A DNA stretch of 64,000 nt from Polaromonas sp. (lineage in GTDB: Bacteria > Pseudomonadota > Gammaproteobacteria > Burkholderiales > Burkholderiaceae_C): positions 1-64,000 of the forward strand of contig JAURWY010000034.1 in assembly GCA_030654695.1 (NCBI GenBank), read 5' to 3'. Made by a program: the position numbers and the translations under genes. The notes under the pieces were generated by a model that was not told the DNA's origin, searched no databases, and worked only from the letters and a program-made list of their open reading frames with translations. Below are positions 17,842-27,615 of this stretch, in pieces (positions within the stretch are counted from its first letter, which is position 1; every line of letters begins with the position of its first letter).

Positions 17842-18138
17842 TCAAACCACTGTCATCACGACAAACCACACGCTGGCTCCTAGTCGCAGTGCGGGTGCTG
17901 CCGCAGAAAAACGCCAGATCGAAGCAAGGAGAAAGGCGTTGTAAGGCAGCGGCAAAAAATGCAGCACCAGGCCCCAGGTTGACTCTTGACTGAGAGCCAT
18001 GACCATCAGTGCTGCAAAACTGGCGAACAGGTTGATGAGCGTGGCGACAGCCCACATGTCAAACCAGAACAGCCGCCGCAGATTAACTTTGGCGTGCCAC
18101 CGATCTGAAAAAAACTGAACCATCTGCACGGCACTCAT
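17842..18138 (-). CDS. Small inner-membrane protein of unknown function
   Basis: The 98-residue product has three hydrophobic stretches, at about 28-50 (WAVATLINLFASFAALMVMA), 55-73 and 82-98, and a basic N-terminal region that would lie in the cytoplasm. I do not recognise a family. It is convergent with the alcohol dehydrogenase (7 bp gap) and lies downstream of terC in the same direction. The hydrophobic pattern and clean spacing support a real gene. Confidence 0.65.
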   Translation of the reverse strand: MSAVQMVQFFSDRWHAKVNLRRLFWFDMWAVATLINLFASFAALMVMALSQESTWGLVLHFLPLPYNAFLLASIWRFSAAAPALRLGASVWFVVMTVV

Positions 18139-18174
18139 GGCGGCCCATCATCCGACATCGATGCCATCAGAACT

Positions 18175-18939
18175 TCAAGGCTTAGCGCTGGTTTTGGTCG
18201 TTTTCAACAGACGTTTGGCGCGAGCGCGAATGTTCAGTGCCTCAACCGCCAGAGAGAAAGCCATGGCGGCATAGATATAGCCTTTAGGAACATGTTGCTC
18301 AAACGCTTCAGCGGTCAGCGCCATGCCGACCATGATCAAAAAGGCCAGCGCGAGAACTTTCACGGAGGGGTGGCTGTCAACGAAGTCACCAATGGGCTTG
18401 GCCGCCACGAGCATTACCGCGACCGACGCAACAACCGCCGCAACCATGATGCTGATTTCGTCGACCATGCCAACGGCTGTGATCACCGAGTCGAGCGAGA
18501 AGACGATGTCGATGATGGCAATCTGCCCGATGATGCTCCAAAAGAGCTTCTGTCCTGTTGCCTTGAGGAGTACCGCATCGGTTTCTGGTGGCGCATGTTG
18601 TTCGCGGGCTTCGACCTCAACAAAAATTTCATGCGAGGCTTTGTAGAGCAAGAAGACACCGCCGAATAACAACACCAAGTCACGCCCGCTAATGCCCTGG
18701 CCCAGTGCATTGAACAGATCGGCCGTGAGTCCCATGACCCAACTCAGCGTGAACAACAGCAGCAAGCGCGAGATCATCGCAAAGCCAAGACCCAGTCGCC
18801 TGGCCTTGTCGCGCATGTGCGGTGGCAGTCGGCCCACCAAGATAGAGATAAAGATAATGTTGTCGATGCCCAAAACGATTTCAAGGGCGGCCAGCATGGC
18901 AAAGGCGATCCATACATTTGGGTCGAGTAGAAGTTCCAT
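18175..18939 (-). CDS. TerC-family integral membrane protein
   Basis: The 254-residue protein has about seven membrane segments and the family signature LEIVLGIDNIIFISIL (about 17-32), a second SLDSVITAVGM and conserved acidic residues inside the membrane. TerC/Alx-type proteins are implicated in metal (manganese, calcium) export and metalation of secreted proteins, and originally in tellurite resistance. ATG 18939 gives the classic MELLLDPNVWIAF start; the longer frame to 19056 overlaps the upstream lipoprotein gene. A 58 bp gap separates it from the preceding gene; no manganese riboswitch is recognisable there. Confidence 0.91.
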   Translation of the reverse strand: MELLLDPNVWIAFAMLAALEIVLGIDNIIFISILVGRLPPHMRDKARRLGLGFAMISRLLLLFTLSWVMGLTADLFNALGQGISGRDLVLLFGGVFLLYKASHEIFVEVEAREQHAPPETDAVLLKATGQKLFWSIIGQIAIIDIVFSLDSVITAVGMVDEISIMVAAVVASVAVMLVAAKPIGDFVDSHPSVKVLALAFLIMVGMALTAEAFEQHVPKGYIYAAMAFSLAVEALNIRARAKRLLKTTKTSAKP

Positions 18940-18997
18940 GGGAATGAGGTCTCGCTGTAATAAAAAAAAATTCGGGATGAGTCGCGGACGCTGCCGA

Positions 18998-19516
18998 TTA
19001 TGGCGCTGACTGCCATGGAAAGACCGCGCGTTGTGAAACTGTCTTGCCGACGGCATCCGTGCAACCGCGTTGAAGTACCCTCAGTAACAAGTGCGCACGG
19101 CTGGCCAATACCCAATTGTCGCTTTCCAGAACAGACGCTGCAGCTTGGGTGTTGTCTCCCTGCTTTGCGACTGCAACGTTGAAGGTGTTGTCAGTCCGAT
19201 CTTTTTCGATCTCGATCACCGAGCCTATCAGCGCCACCTTGAACGCAGGGTGCGACCCCTGCTCGCCATCGACATCAATGCGCAACACGCAGCCCGGCAA
19301 GAGGGTGTAGTTCCAGCTGCGTTGTGCGTGGGCGTCGTCACCGATGGCGTTCATCGCCACCAAACGCTGTGTCTGAGTCATGTTGAACGGGCTCAGGATG
19401 AGCGCGTCTTCGGTGGGATAGCCGTCTGTGCAGGCGGCCCCCATGCTCAGAGCACAACACGCGAAACCCAGCCGCCAACCGCGACCAAGTGACGAGCGCT
19501 GAGCCAGCGGCCTCAT
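18998..19516 (-). CDS. Putative exported lipoprotein of unknown function
   Basis: The 172-residue protein has a basic N-terminus, a hydrophobic core (LGFACCALSMGAAC) and a plausible lipobox MGAAC near residue 29, predicting lipidation. The mature part shows no family I recognise; it has conserved-looking segments NMTQTQRLVAMNAIGDD and WNYTLLPGCVLRIDVDG. Its start overlaps the tex stop by 4 bp, so it is cotranscribed with tex. Confidence 0.68.
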   Translation of the reverse strand: MRPLAQRSSLGRGWRLGFACCALSMGAACTDGYPTEDALILSPFNMTQTQRLVAMNAIGDDAHAQRSWNYTLLPGCVLRIDVDGEQGSHPAFKVALIGSVIEIEKDRTDNTFNVAVAKQGDNTQAAASVLESDNWVLASRAHLLLRVLQRGCTDAVGKTVSQRAVFPWQSAP

Positions 19517-21915
19517 TTTTTCAAGCTTTGCAGCTTGGCAAAAGCCGACGCCATCGCACTGCCCTGCCCTGCCGGTTCGTTCCGGCTGGCGAAGTTTTGA
19601 CCCTGGGGCACGCGCATGCCACGGGCGGCGCCTTCAAACTTGTTGTCGCGTGGGGCGTCACGGCGCGCAGGCGCAGCGTCAAGCTTCATGGTCAAGCCGA
19701 TGCGTTTGCGGGCCACGTCAACTTCAGTCACGCGAACCTTGACGATGTCGCCTGTCTTGACGACTTCACGCGCGTCGGTGACGAACTTGTTGGCGAGCTG
19801 GCTCACATGCACCAGACCGTCCTGATGCACACCAATGTCGACAAAGGCGCCGAAGGCCGCCACATTGCTCACGGTGCCTTCCAGCGTCATGCCTTCTACC
19901 AAGTCTTTGATGTCTTCGACACCTTCGTTGAATCGTGCCACTTTGAAGTCAGGACGCGGATCGCGGCCCGGCTTTTCGAGCTCGGCCAAAATGTCCTTGA
20001 CCGTGATGACGCCGAATTTCTCATTGGCAAACAGCTCAGGCCGCAGCGTCTTGAGCATCTCAGCACGGCCCATGAGTTCAGCCACCGGCTTGCCGGTGTG
20101 GGCGATGATTTTTTCGACCACCGGGTAAGTTTCGGGGTGGACGCCGGTCATGTCCAGTGGATTGCTGCTGGCGTGCAGGCGCAAAAATCCGGCGCTTTGC
20201 TCGAAGGTCTTGGCGCCCAAGCCGGTGACCTTCAAGAGGTCAGCGCGGCTGGTGAAAGCGCCGTTGGCATCACGCCAGCGCACCACCGACTTGGCCACGG
20301 TTTGGCTCAAGCCTGAGACGCGTGCCAACAAGGGCACGCTGGCGGTGTTCAGGTCAACGCCCACGCTGTTGACGCAGTCTTCGACCACGGTGTCCAAGCT
20401 GCGTGCCAGCTCGCTTTGGTTGACGTCGTGCTGGTACTGACCCACACCGATGGATTTCGGGTCGATCTTGACCAACTCGGCCAGGGGGTCTTGCAAGCGC
20501 CGCGCAATGCTGGCTGCACCGCGCAAGCTGACATCGACGTTGGGCATTTCTTGGGAGGCAAATTCACTGGCCGAATAAACCGACGCACCCGCTTCGCTGA
20601 CCACGACTTTGTCAATCGGCCATGCAGTTCCGGTTGACTCCGCGTGTTGGGTGATGCGCTTGATCAGGTCGGCGGCCAGTTTGTCTGTTTCGCGGCTGGC
20701 CGTGCCGTTGCCGATGGCGATCAAATTGACGCCGTACTTTTCGCTGAGCTTGGCCAGCGTGTGCAGCGAGCCCTCCCAGTCTTTGCGAGGCTCGTGGGGA
20801 AACACCGTGGCGGTTTCCACCAGTTTGCCGGTGGCGTCGACCACCGCCACTTTGACGCCGGTGCGAATACCCGGGTCCAAGCCCATCACCACGCGCGGGC
20901 CAGCCGGTGCGGCCAGCAGCAGGTCTCGCAGGTTGTCGGCAAAGACCTTGATCGCAACTTTTTCGGCGTCTTCGCGCAGCCGCGTGAAGAGGTCACGCTC
21001 AATCGACAAGCTGAGTTTGACGCGCCACGTCCAAGTCACGCATTTGCGCAGCAAGTCATCTGCCGGGCGAGCTTTGTGACTCCAGCCCAAGTGCAGCGCA
21101 ATCTTGCCTTCAGCCACCGACACCGTCGGTGCAGCTTTGGCACCCACTGGGGTGACGCTCACCGGTGGCTCGGGCAAGACCAGCTTGGCATCCAGAATCT
21201 CAAGACCGCGGCCGCGAAACACGGCCAGTGCCCGGTGCGACGGCACGCGGCCAATCGGCTCGTCGTAGGCAAAGTAATCGCGAAACTTGGCGTTGTCCGG
21301 GTGGTTTTCGTCTTTGCCGGCCACCAGCTTGGAGGCAAACAGCCCTTCGCTCCACAACCAAGCCCGAAGCGATTGCACCAGCGGCGCGTCTTCGGCCCAG
21401 CGCTCGCTCAAGATGTCGCGCACGCCGTCCAGCACCGCTTGGACGGTGGTGAAATCATCACCGCTCTCGTTCTTTTGCGCTTTGACATAGGGCAAGGCAG
21501 CGTCTTGCGGCACCAGCATCGGGTCGGCAAACAGCGCATCGGCCAACGGCTCAATACCTGACTCGCGGGCAATTTGGCCCTTGGTGCGACGCCTTGGTTT
21601 GTAGGGCAAGTACAAGTCTTCCAAGTCTTGCTTGGTGCCGGCGGCTTCAATCGCGCGGCGCAGCTCTGGCGTTAATTTGCCCTGCTCTTCAATGCTTTTG
21701 AGCACCGTTTCACGGCGCTCTTCAAGCTCTCTCAAATACCCCAGCCGGGCTTCCAGTTCACGCAACTGAATGTCGTCGAGTCCACCGGTGACTTCTTTGC
21801 GGTAGCGGGCAATAAAGGGCACGGTCGCACCGCCGTCTAGCAGTTCAACCGCAACACGGATTTGTTGCTCTTGAACTCGGATTTCTGCGGCAATTTGCCG
21901 GATTATTTTCTGCAT
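19513..21915 (-). CDS. tex: Tex-family RNA-binding transcription accessory protein
   Basis: The 800-residue protein is of the usual Tex length. It starts MQKIIRQIAAEI, then has the Tex N-terminal helical domain, the central YqgF-like RNase H fold (VMGLDPGIRTGVKVAVVD near 330-350), helix-hairpin-helix elements (the VDLNTASVPLL segment and VTGLGAKTFEQ) and a C-terminal S1 RNA-binding domain (GMTLEGTVSNVAAFGAFVDI, about 650-720). Tex/Spt6-like proteins act at transcribing RNA polymerase. ATG 21915 is used; the frame to 21954 adds residues not seen in the family. Confidence 0.95.
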   Translation of the reverse strand: MQKIIRQIAAEIRVQEQQIRVAVELLDGGATVPFIARYRKEVTGGLDDIQLRELEARLGYLRELEERRETVLKSIEEQGKLTPELRRAIEAAGTKQDLEDLYLPYKPRRRTKGQIARESGIEPLADALFADPMLVPQDAALPYVKAQKNESGDDFTTVQAVLDGVRDILSERWAEDAPLVQSLRAWLWSEGLFASKLVAGKDENHPDNAKFRDYFAYDEPIGRVPSHRALAVFRGRGLEILDAKLVLPEPPVSVTPVGAKAAPTVSVAEGKIALHLGWSHKARPADDLLRKCVTWTWRVKLSLSIERDLFTRLREDAEKVAIKVFADNLRDLLLAAPAGPRVVMGLDPGIRTGVKVAVVDATGKLVETATVFPHEPRKDWEGSLHTLAKLSEKYGVNLIAIGNGTASRETDKLAADLIKRITQHAESTGTAWPIDKVVVSEAGASVYSASEFASQEMPNVDVSLRGAASIARRLQDPLAELVKIDPKSIGVGQYQHDVNQSELARSLDTVVEDCVNSVGVDLNTASVPLLARVSGLSQTVAKSVVRWRDANGAFTSRADLLKVTGLGAKTFEQSAGFLRLHASSNPLDMTGVHPETYPVVEKIIAHTGKPVAELMGRAEMLKTLRPELFANEKFGVITVKDILAELEKPGRDPRPDFKVARFNEGVEDIKDLVEGMTLEGTVSNVAAFGAFVDIGVHQDGLVHVSQLANKFVTDAREVVKTGDIVKVRVTEVDVARKRIGLTMKLDAAPARRDAPRDNKFEGAARGMRVPQGQNFASRNEPAGQGSAMASAFAKLQSLKK

Positions 21916-22010
21916 GTGGGAGGGTTGGGTGGCTAGAGAACAAGGACGCGTCATTCTCCCACAGCCCCTTTGCTGAGCACTGCGTATGATGCAGGTTTAA
22001 GGGAGTTACG

Positions 22011-22523
22011 ATGCGCATACGGTCCATTTTGCTGATGTTGGGCATCGTCTTGACGACAGCCTTCGTGGCCTTGAACCTCGAAGAGTTCAATCGGCTCAGC
22101 CTTCTCAGTTTGGGTTTTACCAGCGTCCAAGCGCCTTTGGCGATGGTCATGCTGGTCGGTTTGGTGGCGTCTCTGGTGGTCTTTCTGCTCTTTGGCGCGT
22201 ATGCCAAAAGCGCCTATCTATTCGAGAACCAGCGCACCGCGCGTGAACTCAAAGCCCAACGCGCGTTGGCTGACAAAGCCGAAACCTCGCGCTTCACTGA
22301 GTTGCAGCAGTACCTCGCCGCTGAGAGCCATGCGATAACTGAACGCGAAGCGCAAAACAGTGTGCGGCTTGACGAGCGCCTGGCCCGCTTGCAAGCTGAT
22401 CTGGAGTCACGCATTGAGCAATCGGGCAACACGCTGGCAGCTTACATCGGTGAGCTCGAAGACCGCCTAGAGCGCGTAGCCGGAAAGCCGGTCGTTGATG
22501 TCGAAAGCCATCGCCTGCGCTGA
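22011..22523 (+). CDS. LapA-like inner-membrane protein with coiled coil
   Basis: The 170-residue protein has two N-terminal membrane segments (about 4-24 and 40-65), a LapA/DUF1049-like layout, followed by a cytoplasmic, charged helical tail (about 75-160) likely to form a coiled coil. LapA-domain proteins in enterobacteria take part in LPS assembly control; the resemblance here is by architecture. It is divergent from tex, with a 95 bp shared promoter region. Confidence 0.75.
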   Translation: MRIRSILLMLGIVLTTAFVALNLEEFNRLSLLSLGFTSVQAPLAMVMLVGLVASLVVFLLFGAYAKSAYLFENQRTARELKAQRALADKAETSRFTELQQYLAAESHAITEREAQNSVRLDERLARLQADLESRIEQSGNTLAAYIGELEDRLERVAGKPVVDVESHRLR

Positions 22524-22538
22524 GCTTGTTCTTGGAAT

Positions 22539-23555
22539 TTAAATCAGCTTGACGAGTTGCTTGCCGAAGTTCTTGCCTTTCAGCAAACCCAAAAAAGCTT
22601 CCGGCGCAGCCGCTAACCCTTGCGCCACGCTTTCGCGGGGCCGCAGCTTGCCGCTGGCCACCAACTCGCCAAGTTCTTGCAAGGCTTTCGGCCAGACGTC
22701 TAGGTGTTCAGTGACGATGAAACCCTGAATCCTCAAGCGACTCCTGAGAATAAGTGCCGGGTAATTCATGGGCATTGGATTGCCATCGTAGCCAGCAATC
22801 ATCCCGCACAGAGCGATACGGCCAAAGTCATTCATCCGCAGCATCACGGCATCCAGCACCATGCCGCCGACATTTTCAAAATAACCGTCGACACCGTCGG
22901 GGCAAGCTTCCTTCAGTGCGCCTGACAGTGAGGCCGCATCGGCGTGAAGTTTGTAATCGATGCACGCATCAAAGCCCAGCTCACGGGTGGCGTATTGGCA
23001 TTTGGCGGGTCCTCCGGCGATCCCCACCACCCGACAGCTGCGTGTTTTGGCGAGTGCTGCAAAAGCGCTTCCGACTGCGCCCGTCGCGGCACTCACCACC
23101 ACGGTTTGACCCGGCAGGGCTTCGATGATGTTGCGCAAGCCATACCAAGCCGTGACGCCTGGCATGCCGACCGCGCCCAAGTAGTAAGACAGCGGAACGT
23201 GGGTGGTGTCGACGGTGCGCAAGGCTCCGGGTGCGGTGGCGTCGACCACGCTGAACGTCTGCCAGCCGCCCATGCCAACGACCTTGTCACCGGGCACAAA
23301 CAAGGGCGAGCGGCTTTCCACCACCTCACCGACCGTGCCGCCCCCCATGACTTGGCCCAGCGCTTGTGGCGCGGTGTAGCTCTTCGTATCATTCATGCGA
23401 CCGCGCATGTAAGGATCGAGACTCAGGAAGTGGTGGCGCACCAGCACCTGGTCGTCTTGCAAGGCGGGCGTTTCGCACGTCACCAGTTTGAAGTTGCCGA
23501 GCGTTGCTTCAGTTGTCGGGCGGTTGTCGAGAAGAATTTGGAGGTTGGTTGGCAA
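22539..23555 (-). CDS. NADP-dependent MDR-family oxidoreductase (CurA-like)
   Basis: The 338-residue zinc-independent medium-chain reductase has SLDPYMRGRMND, a Rossmann segment SAATGAVGSAFAALAK and GFDACIDYK, the last three being hallmarks of the prostaglandin reductase/CurA/leukotriene B4 12-hydroxydehydrogenase group that reduces enones with NADPH. I choose the TTG at 23555, which gives MPTNLQILLDNRP, the usual start of this family. The long frame from 23663 would overlap the thioesterase gene. It is the last gene of the leftward beta-oxidation operon and may reduce alpha,beta-unsaturated products. Confidence 0.87.
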   Translation of the reverse strand: MPTNLQILLDNRPTTEATLGNFKLVTCETPALQDDQVLVRHHFLSLDPYMRGRMNDTKSYTAPQALGQVMGGGTVGEVVESRSPLFVPGDKVVGMGGWQTFSVVDATAPGALRTVDTTHVPLSYYLGAVGMPGVTAWYGLRNIIEALPGQTVVVSAATGAVGSAFAALAKTRSCRVVGIAGGPAKCQYATRELGFDACIDYKLHADAASLSGALKEACPDGVDGYFENVGGMVLDAVMLRMNDFGRIALCGMIAGYDGNPMPMNYPALILRSRLRIQGFIVTEHLDVWPKALQELGELVASGKLRPRESVAQGLAAAPEAFLGLLKGKNFGKQLVKLI

Positions 23556-23574
23556 GTCTGGGTCCGGTGAAAGC

Positions 23575-24015
23575 TCAGTCGGTGGAAAGTTGATGCGCGG
23601 GTAAGCCCGACAACGCAGTATGGGTGTCGGGCCGCTTGACGTATTTAAAAGTGCCCGTGGCATGGGCGCATAAATTACCCTGACTGTCGTAGAGTTTGGC
23701 CTCGACGAAGGCCATCTTGGCGGTGCGTTGAATCAGGTGACCGCGACCAGTCAAGAGGCTGCCGTCACCGGGAGCGGGTTTCATGAACGTGTTTTTCATC
23801 TCGATCGTGACGATGCCCATCTCAGGCGCCACACTGCGGGCGGCGGTCGCCATGGTGACATCCATCAGCGTCATGATCGCGCCGCCATGAGCGACCCCAA
23901 ATGAATTTCGATGCTCCGGTCTGGGGGTGAACTCAAGCGTGGACTCACCTCCTTCAAAACGGGTGAGTTCAAAACCAAGGTGAGAGACAAAAGGGATTTC
24001 GACGCCGAAATGCAT
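23575..24015 (-). CDS. PaaI-family acyl-CoA thioesterase
   Basis: The 146-residue hotdog protein has the diagnostic FGVAHGGAIMTLMDVTMA (about 45-62) and the downstream MKNTFMKPAPG segment. It should hydrolyse acyl-CoA in the cytoplasm, perhaps releasing CoA from dead-end intermediates of the neighbouring beta-oxidation genes. ATG 24015 gives MHFGVEIPF; longer frame extensions run through the small membrane gene upstream and are out of character. Confidence 0.9.
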   Translation of the reverse strand: MHFGVEIPFVSHLGFELTRFEGGESTLEFTPRPEHRNSFGVAHGGAIMTLMDVTMATAARSVAPEMGIVTIEMKNTFMKPAPGDGSLLTGRGHLIQRTAKMAFVEAKLYDSQGNLCAHATGTFKYVKRPDTHTALSGLPAHQLSTD

Positions 24016-24020
24016 AGCGG

Positions 24021-24221
24021 TCAGTCTGCCTTGAGGCGTGAACGAACATAAATAAGCACAGCACCAAGCAAGGCAACGCCGCCGCCAGCGACGACCATCA
24101 ACCATCCCATCGTCCCATTGGTGCGCTCCACAGAAAGGCCCAACACCAGTGTCAGCAAACCGCCATAGATAAACACCCAGATCAGCTGCTGCAGCCGCTT
24201 CAAGTTGTTGCCAGTTGTCAT
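24021..24221 (-). CDS. Small two-span membrane protein in the fad operon
   Basis: The 66-residue protein has two hydrophobic helices (about 14-30 and 39-59) with a short loop and basic ends (NNLKRL at the start, RSRLK at the end). Its start codon directly abuts the thiolase stop and it ends 5 bp before the thioesterase start, so it is clearly part of the operon. No family is recognised. It could anchor a beta-oxidation complex at the membrane, but this is a guess. Confidence 0.72.
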   Translation of the reverse strand: MTTGNNLKRLQQLIWVFIYGGLLTLVLGLSVERTNGTMGWLMVVAGGGVALLGAVLIYVRSRLKAD

Positions 24222-25397
24222 TCAAAGAACCTCGAAAATACCAGCAGCACCCATGCCGCCGCCAATGCACATGGTGACACAAACCAGCTTGACACCACGC
24301 CGCTTGCCCTCGATCAGCGCATGGCCAGTCAGTCGTTGGCCTGTCACGCCGTAAGGGTGGCCGACCGCACTCGCACCGCCGTTGACATTCAGTCGGTCCA
24401 TCGGAATGCCCAGAGTGTCAGCGCAGTAAAGCACCTGCACGGCAAAGGCTTCGTTGAGTTCCCACAGGTCAATGTCGCTCACTTGGAGTCCGAGCTTGGC
24501 CAACACTTTGGGAACCGCCAAGACGGGGCCGATGCCCATTTCTTCCGGCTCGCAGCCGGCCACCGCAAAGCCAAGAAAGCGACCCAGCGGTTTCAGCCCT
24601 TTGCGCTCAGCCACACGTTCGTGCATCACCACGACAGCCCCTGCACCGTCTGAGAACTGGCTGGCATTGCCGGCACTCACCAGACCACCGGGCTGGGCCG
24701 ACTTGAGCCCACTGATGCCTTCGGGTGTGGTGCCCTCACGGATGCCTTCGTCGCGACTGACAGTGACTTTTTTCGTCACCAAACCCATGACGGGATCGAG
24801 CACACCAGCGACCACCGTGATCGGCGCAATCTCGGCTTCAAACAAGCCAGCGGCTTGCGCGGTGGCGGCGCGTTGCTGGCTGCGGGCGCCGTACTCGTCC
24901 ATGCGCTCACGCGAGATGCCGTAGCGTTTAGCCACCAGCTCAGCGGTTTGCAGCATGTTCCAGTAAATCTCGGGTTTGTTCTTGGCGAGCAAGCTGTCTT
25001 GCAGCATGTGCGTGTTCATTTCTTGCTGCACGCAGGAAATGCTCTCGACCCCACCGGCTACAAAAATATCGGCTTCCCCTGCGATCACGCGCTGCGCGGC
25101 CAAGGCAATCGACTGCAGGCCCGAAGAACAAAAGCGGTTCACCGTCATGCCTGACACGCTGACCGGGTAACCGGCCCGCAACGCGATCTGCCGCGCGATG
25201 TTGGCCCCCGTGGCACCTTCGGGCGCAGCGCAACCGATGATCACGTCCTCGACTTCAGCCGGCTCGATACCGGCGCGCTGCAAGGCATGCTCAACGGCAT
25301 GGCCACCCAGCGTGGCGCCGTGCGTCATGTTGAAAGAGCCCTTCCAGCTTTTGGCCAGAGGGGTGCGGGCAGTGGAAACAATCACAGCTGATGTCAT
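24222..25397 (-). CDS. Acetyl-CoA C-acyltransferase (thiolase)
   Basis: The 391-residue thiolase II-type enzyme has the acyl-enzyme cysteine in [12 protein letters not shown] (about 86-97), the GGVESIS segment, the histidine motif NEAFAVQVL and the C-terminal active cysteine in [17 protein letters not shown]. It cleaves 3-ketoacyl-CoA with CoA in the last step of beta-oxidation. ATG 25397 begins [17 protein letters not shown], the standard start. It follows the FadB-like gene by 28 bp. Confidence 0.95.
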   Translation of the reverse strand: MTSAVIVSTARTPLAKSWKGSFNMTHGATLGGHAVEHALQRAGIEPAEVEDVIIGCAAPEGATGANIARQIALRAGYPVSVSGMTVNRFCSSGLQSIALAAQRVIAGEADIFVAGGVESISCVQQEMNTHMLQDSLLAKNKPEIYWNMLQTAELVAKRYGISRERMDEYGARSQQRAATAQAAGLFEAEIAPITVVAGVLDPVMGLVTKKVTVSRDEGIREGTTPEGISGLKSAQPGGLVSAGNASQFSDGAGAVVVMHERVAERKGLKPLGRFLGFAVAGCEPEEMGIGPVLAVPKVLAKLGLQVSDIDLWELNEAFAVQVLYCADTLGIPMDRLNVNGGASAVGHPYGVTGQRLTGHALIEGKRRGVKLVCVTMCIGGGMGAAGIFEVL

Positions 25398-25425
25398 GGA
25401 ATTCTCCGGATTCGATGGATGGGGT

Positions 25426-27525
25426 TCAGTTGAAGGTCTTGCCTTCAGCGACGAGCCGGACCAGCAGCGGCGCAGGCTGCCAAAAGGCAGCGTCACCCAG
25501 CGGGTTCAAGGCAAAACGCTGCATGCTTTGTACAACGTTGAACAGCCCGACTTGATCTGCGTAGAGCATGGGGCCACCGCGGTGCGCCGGAAAGCCGTAG
25601 CCAAACACATAGGCAATGTCGATGTCGCTGGCTTTGGCGGCAATGCCCTCCTCCAAAATATGCGCGGCTTCGTTGACCAAGCTGAAGACCAGCCGCTGCA
25701 CAATTTCTTCGTCTGCGATCTTTCGTGGCGTGATGCCCAGCGACTGCCGGTGCGCGGCCACCATGGCGACCACGTCCGCGTTCGGAATCGCGTCGCGTTT
25801 GCCCGGCAGGTAGTCGTACCAGCCAGCGCCGGTTTTCTGGCCAAAACGGCCTTTTTCACAGAGTAAATCTGCCGTCTTGCTGTACTTCATCTCAGGCTTT
25901 TCGCTATACCGGCGCTTGCGAATGGCCCAGCTGATGTCGTTGCCGGCCAAGTCGCTCATGCGAAATGGCCCCATCGCAAAACCAAACTTTTCGACCGCCT
26001 TGTCGATCTGCGCCGGGGTGCACCCTTCGTCCAGTAAAAAACCAGCTTGGCGGCCGTATTGCTCGATCATCCGGTTGCCGATGAAGCCATCGCAAACACC
26101 GGACACCACCGCCGTTTTGCGGATTTTTTTAGCGACAGCCATGACGGTGGCCATGACGTCTTTGGCGGTCTTCTCCGCACGCACCACTTCCAACAACTTC
26201 ATCACATTGGCTGGGCTGAAAAAGTGCAGCCCGACCACGTCTTGCGGGCGCTGAGTGAAGCTGGCGATTTTGTTGACGTCCAGCGTCGAGGTGTTGGTCG
26301 CCAAGATCGCGCCCGGCTTCATCACCCGGTCAAGTTCTTTGAAGACGGTTTCTTTCACACCCATCTCTTCAAAAACCGCTTCGATGACCATGTCAGCAGC
26401 ACTCACATCATCGTAGCTCAGGGTGGTCGTCAGCAGGCTCATGCGCTGCTCATACTTGTCTTGTTTAAGCTTGCCTTTTTTGACCTGCGCCTCATAGTTT
26501 TTGCGGATGGTGGCGATGCCGCGGTCTAGCGCGTCTTGCTTCATTTCCAGCAATTTGACGGGAATGCCTGCGTTGAGAAAGTTCATGGCAATGCCGCCGC
26601 CCATGGTGCCGGCGCCAATCACGGCCACAGACTTGATCTCGCGCAGCAGCGTACTGGCAGGCACATCGGCGATCTTCGACGCGGCGCGCTCCGCCATGAA
26701 CAGATGCCGCAGCGCCCGGCTTTCGGGCGACAGCATCAAATTGACGAAGAGTTCGCGCTCGACCAACACACCGTCCTCAAAACGTGTCTGCGTCGCCGCC
26801 TGCACCGCATCAACACATTTCAGCGGCGCTGGAAAATGCGGTGCCTTGGCCTTGACCATGTTGCGGACAAACTGAAAATAACCGTCGCCTTGCGGGTGTT
26901 TGCAGGGCAAGTTGCGCACCAGCGGCAAGGGTCGTACATCAGCCATGTCTTGGGCCAAAGCCAAGGCCTCGGCCGCCAGCGAATCCGCAGACTCGCTGAG
27001 TTTGTCAAACAGCTTTTGACCCGGCAACATGGCCAGCATCTCGCTCTTGATGGCCTCGCCGCTGAAGATCATGTTCAGCGCGGGCTCCACCCCCAAGGCC
27101 CGCGGCAGACGCTGCGTGCCGCCCGCACCGGGCAACAAACCGAGCTTGACTTCAGGCAAGGCCACGCTGCAACCAGGCGCTGCAATGCGGTAATGGCAAC
27201 CCAGTGCCAGCTCCAGACCACCGCCCATGCAGACCGAATGAATCGCGGCCACCACCGGCTTGCTGGCGTTTTCAACCGCCAAAATCACGCTGCGCAAATT
27301 GGGTTCGACCAAGGCCTTGTCCGTGCCGAATTCCTTGATGTCCGCACCGCCCGAAAATGCCTTGCCAGCGCCGGTGATGACGATCGCCTTGATGGCACGG
27401 TCCGCTTGCGCACGCTGCAAGCCGTCGGTGATGGCTCGCCGCGTGAGCATGCCCAAACCATTGACGGGTGGGTTGTCGAGCGTGATGACCGCCACGTTGC
27501 CGTGAACTGTGTAGTGCGCTGTCAT
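25426..27525 (-). CDS. Multifunctional enoyl-CoA hydratase / 3-hydroxyacyl-CoA dehydrogenase
   Basis: The 699-residue FadB/FadJ-type alpha subunit has an N-terminal crotonase domain (about 1-190, with oxyanion loops [16 protein letters not shown] and [17 protein letters not shown]), then an NAD-binding domain ([18 protein letters not shown], about 300-320) and C-terminal 3-hydroxyacyl-CoA dehydrogenase domains ([15 protein letters not shown]). It carries out steps two and three of beta-oxidation and would pair with the adjacent thiolase. The length is near the usual 700-715. The start at 27525 gives [20 protein letters not shown]. Confidence 0.95.
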   Translation of the reverse strand: MTAHYTVHGNVAVITLDNPPVNGLGMLTRRAITDGLQRAQADRAIKAIVITGAGKAFSGGADIKEFGTDKALVEPNLRSVILAVENASKPVVAAIHSVCMGGGLELALGCHYRIAAPGCSVALPEVKLGLLPGAGGTQRLPRALGVEPALNMIFSGEAIKSEMLAMLPGQKLFDKLSESADSLAAEALALAQDMADVRPLPLVRNLPCKHPQGDGYFQFVRNMVKAKAPHFPAPLKCVDAVQAATQTRFEDGVLVERELFVNLMLSPESRALRHLFMAERAASKIADVPASTLLREIKSVAVIGAGTMGGGIAMNFLNAGIPVKLLEMKQDALDRGIATIRKNYEAQVKKGKLKQDKYEQRMSLLTTTLSYDDVSAADMVIEAVFEEMGVKETVFKELDRVMKPGAILATNTSTLDVNKIASFTQRPQDVVGLHFFSPANVMKLLEVVRAEKTAKDVMATVMAVAKKIRKTAVVSGVCDGFIGNRMIEQYGRQAGFLLDEGCTPAQIDKAVEKFGFAMGPFRMSDLAGNDISWAIRKRRYSEKPEMKYSKTADLLCEKGRFGQKTGAGWYDYLPGKRDAIPNADVVAMVAAHRQSLGITPRKIADEEIVQRLVFSLVNEAAHILEEGIAAKASDIDIAYVFGYGFPAHRGGPMLYADQVGLFNVVQSMQRFALNPLGDAAFWQPAPLLVRLVAEGKTFN

Positions 27526-27561
27526 GGGGATTCTTTCAGGAAGAGGGCTGGAAAAGTTCGG

Positions 27562-27586
27562 GCGTTCTTTTTTATTGTAAGAACGC
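27562..27586. promoter_or_regulatory. Inverted repeat before the fadB-like gene, possible operator
   Basis: GCGTTCTT and AAGAACGC form perfect 8 bp arms around a 9-base spacer, about 37-61 bp upstream of the FadB-like start. Neither strand shows a T run straight after the stem, so it is not a typical terminator for the upstream ligase gene. Spacing and symmetry fit a TetR- or GntR-type operator for the beta-oxidation genes; the regulator is not in the window. Confidence 0.45.
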
Positions 27587-27615
27587 ACTGTCATGTAACG
27601 TGACAAGAGGCCATC

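Noticed and set aside
18940-18997. Manganese (yybP-ykoY) riboswitch before terC
   Set aside because: The gap is only 58 bp and shows no sequence or fold resembling the conserved riboswitch core.
20644-21561. 305-codon plus-strand open frame opposite tex
   Set aside because: It lies wholly within tex, has no recognisable motifs and has no ribosome site.
26536-27603. 355-codon plus-strand open frame opposite the fadB-like gene
   Set aside because: It is antisense to strongly conserved enoyl-CoA hydratase sequence and has the low-complexity His/Gln/Arg pattern of a shadow frame.
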